Assembly (NCBI GenBank): GCA_964617995.1
Contig: CAZTXD010000137.1
Span: 1-9,716, forward strand
Source: CAZTXD01 sp964617995
GTDB taxonomy: Bacteria > Actinomycetota > Acidimicrobiia > Spongiisociales > ZC4RG35
Direction: 5' to 3'
Length of the DNA: 9,716 bases
This document shows positions 1-5,523 of the stretch, in pieces. Both the position numbers and the translations under genes were made by a program. The notes beneath the pieces are model-generated. The model worked only from the letters and a program-made list of their open reading frames with translations, had not been told where the DNA came from and made no database searches. The stretch's first letter is position 1. Every line of letters begins with the position of its first letter.

Positions 1-55
1 GCCGGGAGGCGTCCCGTCCTTGCCGGGGGCGGTGTCGCCGGGAGGCGTCCCGTCC
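1..55 (-). repeat. In-frame 36 nt tandem repeat in the DUF5667-like gene
   Basis: The 19 nt gccgggaggcgtcccgtcc occurs at 1-19 and again at 37-55, a period of 36 nt (12 codons). On the minus strand it encodes repeated GTPPG units (GTPPGDTAPGKD, then GTPPG). The array continues past the left edge, so the copy number is unknown. It probably makes a flexible Pro/Gly-rich tail. Confidence 0.7.
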
Positions 56-687
56 CGCCCCGGCGGGTCGATGTCCTCAGGTGGGCCCGGTTCGTCGGTC
101 GGCCCTTCCCGTTCGTTGGCCCGGGCTGCATCAGCCACGTTCCCTGCCAGGCGCCGCATCTCGTCCCGGGCCTGAGCGAGGGCATCACGATCGCCTTCCC
201 TGGCGGCGTCGGCTATGCCCTGAGCGCCGTTGATCAGATCCATCACCGCATCGCCGAGGTCGGCGTCGAGGCCTTCGGCCTGCTCGAGGGCGAGGATCGC
301 AGCCGCCACAGCCTGATCGTCGACGGCCTCGTCGACCAGGTCGACGGCCGTAGTGAGATCGGAGCGCTCCACGAGGACGGTGGCTTCGTGGAGACGTTCG
401 TCGGTGCGGTCCCCCCCAAGCCCGACGAGGTCGGCGACCCTCTCGTAGGCCCGGTCCAGCGGGTAGAGGGGATCGCCGGGCACGGCCTGGTCAGCCACCC
501 CGGCGGCAGCGACATTGGCGATGGCGAAGAAACCGGCGGTGGCGGCGGCGATGCGGAGACCGCTTCGCCGGGGACGTCGTTCCGCGCGAGCGATGGCGCG
601 CATCGCCACGACGCGACTCCGCGCAGGAGAGACGGCGTCGGCCAGGCTCTCGCCGTATCGCTTCAAATGGTCGATCGGTCTGCTCAT
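1..687 (-). CDS. DUF5667-like membrane-anchored protein, C-terminus cut by window edge
   Basis: The frame is open from ATG 687 to the left edge (229 residues, no stop), so the 3' end is missing. An AGGA box lies 7 nt before the ATG; another ATG at 694 is in a different frame that soon closes. Residues 1-43 are basic and probably cytoplasmic, about 44-66 form one hydrophobic helix, and 69-84 contain PGDPLYPLDRAYERV, which resembles the PGDPLYP(V/L)K/R motif of DUF5667 proteins. Residues 90-190 are acidic, Ala-rich and probably helical. From about 193 the chain is Pro/Gly/Asp-rich and ends in 12-residue repeats containing DGTPPG. Family members often sit beside ECF sigma factor genes, but none is visible here; the upstream neighbour is a nitroreductase gene 78 nt away. 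The extracytoplasmic location is inferred from the single helix. The function is unknown. Confidence 0.72.
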   Translation of the reverse strand, partial: MSRPIDHLKRYGESLADAVSPARSRVVAMRAIARAERRPRRSGLRIAAATAGFFAIANVAAAGVADQAVPGDPLYPLDRAYERVADLVGLGGDRTDERLHEATVLVERSDLTTAVDLVDEAVDDQAVAAAILALEQAEGLDADLGDAVMDLINGAQGIADAAREGDRDALAQARDEMRRLAGNVADAARANEREGPTDEPGPPEDIDPPGRDGTPPGDTAPGKDGTPPG

Positions 688-718
688 CGTCCATTCCTAG
701 GGCAGGGACTCCCCCGGG

Positions 719-745
719 GACAGTCTCGGCCCAAGACTCACTGTC
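719..745 (-). other. Imperfect inverted repeat between the nitroreductase and DUF5667-like genes
   Basis: GACAGT (719-724) pairs with ACTGTC (740-745), and a competing inner AGTCT/AGACT pairing is possible. It sits 21 nt past the nitroreductase stop and 32 nt before the next start on the same strand. No T-run follows, so it is not a classical terminator. It could be a weak terminator, an operator or chance. Confidence 0.25.
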
Positions 746-765
746 GCAGATGAAGTCTCCGCTGC

Positions 766-1383
766 CTACTCGCCGTTACAGGTCTCGTCGCCGGCCCAGC
801 TCTCCCAGTGGATGACGGTCGACCGTGGTCGGCGTCCCAGGTCGAGGGAGGCGGATCTGCGGTCGGGAGCAGGTCTCCCGACCGTGACGACACCGATGGG
901 GGCGTATTCGGCCGGTATCCCCAGCTCTCCCCTCAGGTCGTCGATGGCGTGCACGCCGAGGAAGCCTGCCCCCAGCCCCTCGTCGACGGCTGCCAGCAGC
1001 ACGGCCATGAGGGAGGCCCCGGCGTCGACCCACCAGTAGGGGACCGGCCAATCGATCTCCGTTCCGTCCGCCCTGAGCTTGTCGTCCATGCGGTAGCGAC
1101 GGTGATAGGCGTCCTCCGACACGCAGATCACGAGATGGGCGGGCGCTCGGGAGATCCAGGGATCGAAGCCGGCGGCCACGTATTCGCCCTCGCCGGCGGC
1201 GGCGGCGATGCTGGCTCGCTTGTCCGGATCGGTCACCACCACCACGGCCTGTCCCTGGCTGAACCCCGCCGAGGGGGCACGCAGGGCGGCGGCGGCGATC
1301 CGCTGGAGAGCGTCGTGATCGATCTCTCCGGGGTCGTAGTTGCGGACCATGCGCCGCCGGGCAAGGACGTCCCCGAACTCCAT
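766..1383 (-). CDS. Nitroreductase-family FMN oxidoreductase
   Basis: The 205-residue product is full length for the small nitroreductase fold, in which a homodimer binds FMN and reduces substrates with NAD(P)H or another reduced cofactor. The N-terminal RRRMVRNYD (9-17) is the usual Arg-rich FMN-phosphate-binding start; RAPSAGFSQGQAVVVV (35-50) is the second conserved block. WPVPYWWVDAGASLMAVLLAA (112-132) followed by DEGLGAGFLGV (134-144) is the core helix and glycine-rich turn, and IGVVTVGRPAPD (163-174) is the C-terminal signature. The ATG directly follows the TAG of the upstream gene, and GGAGGAG (1393-1387) provides its ribosome site, implying translational coupling. As the last gene of the transhydrogenase operon it could use NADPH, but the substrate cannot be read from sequence. 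Related actinobacterial proteins include the FbiB C-terminal domain, so an F420-linked role is possible. Confidence 0.88.
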   Translation of the reverse strand: MEFGDVLARRRMVRNYDPGEIDHDALQRIAAAALRAPSAGFSQGQAVVVVTDPDKRASIAAAAGEGEYVAAGFDPWISRAPAHLVICVSEDAYHRRYRMDDKLRADGTEIDWPVPYWWVDAGASLMAVLLAAVDEGLGAGFLGVHAIDDLRGELGIPAEYAPIGVVTVGRPAPDRRSASLDLGRRPRSTVIHWESWAGDETCNGE

Positions 1384-1782
1384 CTACTCCTCCGTTGGTT
1401 GTCGGCCGATTCCGTGGCGGACGGCCCGGGTCGTTCCCGTGATCAGACCGGCGACACCGACCACCAGCGTGAGGAAGGTCGTGGCCGACGACAACAGGGC
1501 GGCGGCGGTGACGAGGAGCACCATCCCCATAGCCGCCAGCCCGAACAGGAGCGCCTGGGGCCTGCCGGAGGCGTCCACCAGCCGGGAGGGGTCCACCGTC
1601 GCCAGCCAGATGAGTGCTGCCACGGCCGCCGCCAGTGTGGCCACCTCCACGGATCCGGGTCCGGCCGCGAAGAAGGTCAGCCACAGCAGGAATGCCACCG
1701 CCACCAGCCCGAACGCCAGGTCACGGGTCAGGTCAGGCCTCCTTGATCGCCGAAACCACCTCGGCGAGCCCCTGACGGGCAT
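1384..1782 (-). CDS. Small four-helix membrane protein in the transhydrogenase operon
   Basis: From ATG 1782 the product is 132 residues, with four hydrophobic segments at about 24-41, 46-62, 77-98 and 103-118 and short polar links. I recognise no family. This start overlaps the pntB 3' end by 50 nt, and the first 16 residues are Arg-rich and unlike a normal membrane-protein N-terminus. A strong AAGGAGG (1744-1738) lies 6 nt before an in-frame CTG at 1731, which would give a 115-residue protein starting TRDLAFGLVAVAF, just before the first helix. That shorter form looks more natural but needs a rare start codon. The gene ends in TAG immediately before the nitroreductase ATG. Lying between pntB and a redox enzyme, it may be an accessory to one of them, but that is inference. 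Confidence 0.68.
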   Translation of the reverse strand: MPVRGSPRWFRRSRRPDLTRDLAFGLVAVAFLLWLTFFAAGPGSVEVATLAAAVAALIWLATVDPSRLVDASGRPQALLFGLAAMGMVLLVTAAALLSSATTFLTLVVGVAGLITGTTRAVRHGIGRQPTEE

Positions 1783-3100
1783 CGGCGAAGAGCATCAACG
1801 TGTTGTCCATGTAGAAGAGCGGGTTGTCGATGCCGGCGAACCCGGGCGACAGGCTCCGCTTCACCACCACCACGGTGGCGGCCCGGTCCACTTCGAGGAT
1901 CGGCATGCCGGCGATGGGGCTGGCCGGGTCCTCCCTCGCCGAGGGGTTGACCACGTCGTTGGCGCCCACCACCAGGGCGACGTCCGTGCGGGGGAAGTCG
2001 TGGTTGATGTCGTCGAGGTCGAAGAGCCGCTCGTAGGCGACGTCGGCCTCGGCCAGCAACACGTTCATGTGTCCCGGCATCCGGCCGGCGACGGGATGGA
2101 TCGCATACCTCACCTCTACCCCGCGGGCAACGAGGGCCGTCTCCAGCTCGCGGATGGCGTGTTGAGCCTGGGCTACGGCCAGGCCGTATCCCGGCACTAC
2201 CACCACCGAGCGGGCATAGGCGAGCGTGATGGCCACGTCTTCGGCGCTGGCCCGGGTGGCGAAACGCTCGGGATGGTCGGCGTCGCCCTCGTCGCCGGTC
2301 GCTCCGAAGGTGCCGAAGAGCACATCGGCCAGGGTCCTGTTCATCGCCCTGACCATGATGGAGGTGAGTATCAGGCCGGCCGCTCCCACCAGGGCACCGG
2401 AGATGATGAGGGCGTTCGACTGGATCACGAACCCCGCGGCCGAGGCGGCCAGGCCCGAGGCCGAGTTGAGGAACGAGATGACCACCGGCATGTCGGCGCC
2501 ACCTATCGGGAGGACGCGGGTGACGCCGAGCACGGCGGCGAAGCCGGCGGCGGTCCACGCCCATGTCGGGTCTCCTCGCGACGCCACCAGCAGCACCCCC
2601 GCTCCCACCGCCACCAGCGCCAGCAGCGGGTCCCCGAGTCGCTGACCGGGGTATCCGACCGAGCTAGGTGGGGCCAGCCCCTGGAGCTTGGCGAAGGCGA
2701 TGAGGCTTCCGGTCAGGGTCACGGTGCCGATGAGGATCGACAGCGACACCGTCACGAGGGTTCCCGCCTCGGCGACGGGGCCCGTCTCGGCCAGGGCGAC
2801 CAGGGCCGAGGCGCCGCCTCCAAAGCCGTTGAACATCGCCACGAGTTGGGGCATCGCCGTCATCTCGACCCGGCGGGCGAGGGTCGCTCCGATGCCGGAG
2901 CCGACCACGAGACCGGCCAGGATCACCCCGTAGGAGACGATCTGGCGGTCCGCCAGGGTCACCACCACCGCCACCAGCATCCCCAGGGCGGCCAACTGGT
3001 TGCCGGATCGGGCGGTGGCAGGGCTCGACAGTCGCCGCAGGCCGACGATGAACAGGGCGGCCGCCACCAGATAGAGATAGCCGGTGAGAGCAGGGCTCAA
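1733..3100 (-). CDS. pntB: NAD(P) transhydrogenase beta subunit PntB
   Basis: This is the NADP(H)-binding subunit of the membrane proton-translocating transhydrogenase (NADH + NADP+ + H+out to NAD+ + NADPH + H+in). The product is 455 residues, close to the family's roughly 460. Residues 1-265 carry about nine hydrophobic helices (domain II), with TAMPQLVAMFNGFGGGASAL (81-100) as a proton-path helix; Asn91 falls where E. coli PntB, as I recall it, has His91. After a linker comes domain III (about 285-455): GYGLAVAQAQ (304-313), VAGRMPGHMNVLLAEA (337-352), VGANDVVNP (378-386), PGFAGIDNPLFY (419-430) and NTLMLFADA (433-441), the canonical NADP site. The TTG start at 3100 overlaps the pntAB stop (TTGA), with GGGGAT 5 nt upstream; starting farther upstream would run an unrelated frame through pntAB. 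TGA ends the gene at 1733. Confidence 0.96.
   Translation of the reverse strand: MSPALTGYLYLVAAALFIVGLRRLSSPATARSGNQLAALGMLVAVVVTLADRQIVSYGVILAGLVVGSGIGATLARRVEMTAMPQLVAMFNGFGGGASALVALAETGPVAEAGTLVTVSLSILIGTVTLTGSLIAFAKLQGLAPPSSVGYPGQRLGDPLLALVAVGAGVLLVASRGDPTWAWTAAGFAAVLGVTRVLPIGGADMPVVISFLNSASGLAASAAGFVIQSNALIISGALVGAAGLILTSIMVRAMNRTLADVLFGTFGATGDEGDADHPERFATRASAEDVAITLAYARSVVVVPGYGLAVAQAQHAIRELETALVARGVEVRYAIHPVAGRMPGHMNVLLAEADVAYERLFDLDDINHDFPRTDVALVVGANDVVNPSAREDPASPIAGMPILEVDRAATVVVVKRSLSPGFAGIDNPLFYMDNTLMLFADARQGLAEVVSAIKEA
1738..1744 (-). promoter_or_regulatory. Strong Shine-Dalgarno AAGGAGG at the pntB 3' end
   Basis: AAGGAGG spans the Lys-Glu-Ala codons just before the pntB stop. 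It is 6 nt upstream of an in-frame CTG (1731-1729) of the small membrane protein and lies inside that gene if ATG 1782 is the start. It bears directly on which start is used. The caveat is that Lys-Glu codons spell AAGGAG by chance often. Confidence 0.45.
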
Positions 3101-3387
3101 CGCCGATCCCCGGGCCGGCGGAACATCCCCAGCATACGGTCGGTCACCATGAAGCCGCCCACCACGTTGACCGTGGCCATCACCACCGCCAGGAACCCCA
3201 GCACCGTGCTGGTTGCGGTGCCGCTGGAGCCGGTGGCTATGAGAGCGCCGATGATGGTGATCCCGGAGATGGCGTTGGAACCGGACATCAGCGGGGTGTG
3301 CAGGGTCGGCGGGACCTTGGTTATCACCTCGAATCCGACGAAGGCCGCCAGCACGAAGACGGTGATGGGAATCACGTACGCCTCCAT
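3097..3387 (-). CDS. pntAB: NAD(P) transhydrogenase alpha subunit, membrane part
   Basis: The 96-residue product is the membrane part (start of domain II) of the alpha chain, encoded separately from the NAD-binding part as in Rhodospirillum rubrum; E. coli has them fused. Three hydrophobic helices lie at about 5-22, 40-53 and 61-81. VPPTLHTPLMSGSNAISGI (25-43) is the family signature, and its His30 is a candidate proton-path residue. ATG 3387 shares its A with the pntAA stop (TGATG), and GAGGGGG (3400-3394) gives a good ribosome site. Beginning at a farther upstream ATG (3420) would add MGPGGPGRGKL, which is less likely. The stop overlaps the pntB start. The gene should be co-translated with both neighbours to form the membrane complex. 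Confidence 0.95.
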   Translation of the reverse strand: MEAYVIPITVFVLAAFVGFEVITKVPPTLHTPLMSGSNAISGITIIGALIATGSSGTATSTVLGFLAVVMATVNVVGGFMVTDRMLGMFRRPGDRR

Positions 3388-4514
3388 CAGCTTCCCCCTC
3401 CCCGGGCCGCCAGGACCCACTCATGGGTTATCTCCCCGTCCCTGGCGGCGATGGACCCCGCCACGATGGCGTCGTCGGTGTCGATCGACAGATGGTTCTC
3501 CTCGTCGGTGATCAGTGAGACGAAGTTGGAGACGTTCCGCGCATAGAGCTGGCTGGCGTGGTTGGCACATCGCGACACCAGATCGAGCGGGGCGGCGATG
3601 GTCACGCCGTCGACGACGACGATCTCACCCGGCCGGCTCAGCTCGCAATTGCCTCCGGTAGCGGCCGACCCGTCGACCACTACCGATCCCGGGCGCATCG
3701 CCCTCACCATCTCCTCCGTCACCAGGAGAGGGGCCTTCTTGCCGGGTATGGCGGCGGTGGTGATCACCACATCGGCAGCGGCTACATGATCGGCCAGCCC
3801 CGCCAGCAGGCGCGTCTCCGCATCCTCTTCGAGCTGGCGCGCATATCCCCCTGCGGCGGATGCGTCCTGGACCTCCATGTCCACCGTCACGAAGGTCGCT
3901 CCCAGGGACTCGACCTGCTCGGAGGCTGCGGCCCGGACGTCGAATCCGGCCACGACAGCTCCCAGGCGCCGGGTGGTGGCGATCGCCTGCAGCCCGGCGA
4001 CTCCCGCTCCCAGGACAAGCACCCTCCCCGGACGGAGGGTCCCGGCGGCGGTGGTCAGCATGGGGAGGATGCGATCGCAGAGTGCCGCTCCCTCCAGCGC
4101 GGCCTGATAGCCGGCCAGGGTCGCCTGCGATGAGAGGGCGTCGACGGCCTGCGCCCTGGTGGTGCGCGGCACCAGCTCGAAGGCGAGACAGGTGGCTCCG
4201 CCGGCCGCCAGCTTCTCGAGTCGCTCCGGAGCGTCGAGCGGCTCCAGCAGGCCGAGCACCGCGGCTGCTCCTCCCGTTCGATCCGGCTCCGGAGGTTCCA
4301 CACAGACGATCAGGTCGGGCTCGACGTCGGTCTCGACCCCGGCGCCGGAGTCGACGTAGGCGGAGTCGTCGAAGCCCGAGCCTCGTCCGGCGCCCGGTTC
4401 GACGGTGATCCGCTGGCCGAGGTCCACCAGTCGGCGCGTGCTGTCGGGGGTCAGGGCCGCTCGTCGCTCTCCGCGGCGTCGGACGGCGAGTGAGTGGATG
4501 TGCATCTTCTTCAT
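3387..4514 (-). CDS. pntAA: NAD(P) transhydrogenase alpha subunit, NAD(H)-binding part
   Basis: This is the soluble domain I, which binds NAD(H) and passes hydride to PntB. From ATG 4514 it has 375 residues, close to the 384 of R. rubrum PntAA, and it shares the alanine dehydrogenase fold. Counting from that start, RRRGERRAALTPDS (12-25) is the N-terminal signature. RVLVLGAGVAGLQAIATTRRL (164-184) is the Rossmann nucleotide loop. FDVRAAASEQVESLGATFV (191-209) is the segment after the second strand, and ITTAAIPGKKAPLLVTEEMV (251-270) with GSVVVDGSAATGGNCE (276-291) completes the NAD site. Three starts are possible: GTG 4550, ATG 4514 and ATG 4505. The last aligns best with the first Met of known homologues, but none has a clear ribosome site, so a leaderless message is possible. 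The stop overlaps pntAB. Confidence 0.93.
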   Translation of the reverse strand: MKKMHIHSLAVRRRGERRAALTPDSTRRLVDLGQRITVEPGAGRGSGFDDSAYVDSGAGVETDVEPDLIVCVEPPEPDRTGGAAAVLGLLEPLDAPERLEKLAAGGATCLAFELVPRTTRAQAVDALSSQATLAGYQAALEGAALCDRILPMLTTAAGTLRPGRVLVLGAGVAGLQAIATTRRLGAVVAGFDVRAAASEQVESLGATFVTVDMEVQDASAAGGYARQLEEDAETRLLAGLADHVAAADVVITTAAIPGKKAPLLVTEEMVRAMRPGSVVVDGSAATGGNCELSRPGEIVVVDGVTIAAPLDLVSRCANHASQLYARNVSNFVSLITDEENHLSIDTDDAIVAGSIAARDGEITHEWVLAARGGGS

Positions 4515-4518
4515 GGTG

Positions 4519-4547
4519 GCATAAACGTTGGATAGTCCCGTCTTCAA
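4519..4547 (-). promoter_or_regulatory. Possible promoter of the pnt operon
   Basis: On the minus strand TTGAAG (4547-4542) is followed after 17 nt by TTATGC (4524-4519), ending 4 nt before ATG 4514. The spacing suits a sigma-70-type promoter, but the -10 match is weak. If real, transcription would begin at or very near the ATG, which fits the missing ribosome site. GTG 4550 could then not be the start. Confidence 0.3.
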
Positions 4548-4564
4548 CACAACCGTCGCGTTGT

Positions 4565-4592
4565 GGCAGACTGCCTAGGCAATGACGTCATT
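4565..4592. promoter_or_regulatory. Adjoining palindromes in the divergent promoter region
   Basis: TGCCTAGGCA (4572-4581) is a perfect 10 nt palindrome and AATGACGTCATT (4581-4592) a perfect 12 nt palindrome; they share one base. GGCA at 4565-4568 also pairs with TGCC at 4572-4575. The second palindrome covers the ATG of the plus-strand gene and contains the TGACGTCA core. The cluster lies in the only divergent gap of the window, so it may be a regulator site serving both transcription units. No regulator gene is present here. Confidence 0.4.
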
Positions 4593-5490
4593 AGCGGGCG
4601 AGTCGCACACGCTCCGAGCGGTGTGGACCCGAGGCAAAGGGTGCCGGGAGCTGGCAGAGTTGCTGGCGGGGATGGATGCGCCCCGTGTCCAAGGGGACCC
4701 GGCCGAGACCTGTGTTGCCGAGCGGGCCGACCTACTCGTCTCGCGTCGTCTGCCTCCCACCTTCGAACTGGTGGACATGGTCGTTCCCCTCGATGTCGAC
4801 CCCGAGGGGGTGGGTTCGGTCGTGGCGGCCGTGGCAGGAGGTCCCCACTCCTTGCTGGCGGCCCGGGTGGCCCGCCGTCTCGGCAGGGCCCTGGGTGTGC
4901 CCACCTCGATGGTCTCCGCCTACCCCGCCGGAGGTGACGCCGGTCCCGCGGAGGAGGCGGTGAAGGAGATCTACCCCGTCGTGCCCGATATCGAGTACAC
5001 GACAATGGCCGCCTCCGACATGGGGGAGCTGGTCTCGAGCCTCCCCGACCGGAGCCTGCTCGTGTTCGGCGCTCCCGGGGGCTCCTGGTTCCAGCGCCGC
5101 CTCTTCGGACCCGGCGCCCGCCTGCGCTCGCAGGCCCCGGCCGGTGCGGTCGTCGTGCAGTCGGCTCCTCGCCGGGTGTTCCAGGAGATGGGCGAGCCCG
5201 TTTTCGTGGCGCCGCTCCTCCACGCCCGCGACACGCTGCGTATCCGACCCGAGTCGACCCTGGCGGTGGCGGAGGAGGGACGTCTGGTGGGTCTGGTGCG
5301 GCGGTCCCGCCTGGTGGAGCTCGGAGATGACACCCCGGTGGCGGACGCCATGGAGGATCCCGTCTCGATCGGCCAGGTGGAGACGGTGGAGGCCGCCCAG
5401 CAGCTCAAGCCGGTCTTCGGGGGGGACCCGATCCCGGTCGTCGACGACGACGATCACCTGGTGGGAGGTCTCGTCCTTCCCGCCGCCTGA
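4582..5490 (+). CDS. Universal-stress-like protein with C-terminal CBS-domain pair
   Basis: The 302-residue product has an Ala/Arg/Asp-rich start (1-60), a USP-like Rossmann region (about 61-193) and a CBS-like pair (about 205-302). The USP call rests on GAPGGSWFQRRLFGPG at 163-178: Gly163, Gly166 and Gly176 exactly fit the G-2X-G-9X-G ATP-binding signature of ATP-type USPs. It is followed by APAGAVVVQ (185-193), the usual last strand. In the C-terminal half, IRPESTLAVAEEGRLVGLVRRSRL (221-244) and ETVEAAQQLKPVFGGDPIPVVDDDDHLVGGL (267-297) look like two CBS motifs, which usually bind adenine nucleotides. No membrane segment is seen. The start codon lies inside a perfect palindrome and lacks a ribosome site; GTG 4621 is an alternative. 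It is divergent from pntAA and 33 nt before the tricorn gene. A role as an energy or redox sensor is inferred. Confidence 0.75.
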   Translation: MTSLAGESHTLRAVWTRGKGCRELAELLAGMDAPRVQGDPAETCVAERADLLVSRRLPPTFELVDMVVPLDVDPEGVGSVVAAVAGGPHSLLAARVARRLGRALGVPTSMVSAYPAGGDAGPAEEAVKEIYPVVPDIEYTTMAASDMGELVSSLPDRSLLVFGAPGGSWFQRRLFGPGARLRSQAPAGAVVVQSAPRRVFQEMGEPVFVAPLLHARDTLRIRPESTLAVAEEGRLVGLVRRSRLVELGDDTPVADAMEDPVSIGQVETVEAAQQLKPVFGGDPIPVVDDDDHLVGGLVLPAA

Positions 5491-5523
5491 ACGAGGAGTA
5501 TCTGCCGGTAGTGTGTCGCGGCG

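Noticed and set aside
3101..3424. N-terminal extension of pntB in its open frame up to 3424
   Set aside because: The extension is Arg/Gly/His-rich and lies wholly over pntAB, which has a clear family signature. The TTG at 3100 gives the expected PntB length and a typical stop-start overlap.
1340..3511. A 723-codon open frame on the plus strand opposite pntB and its neighbours
   Set aside because: It runs antisense across several real genes, is low-complexity and matches no family. The minus-strand genes carry clear transhydrogenase signatures and overlapping starts and stops.
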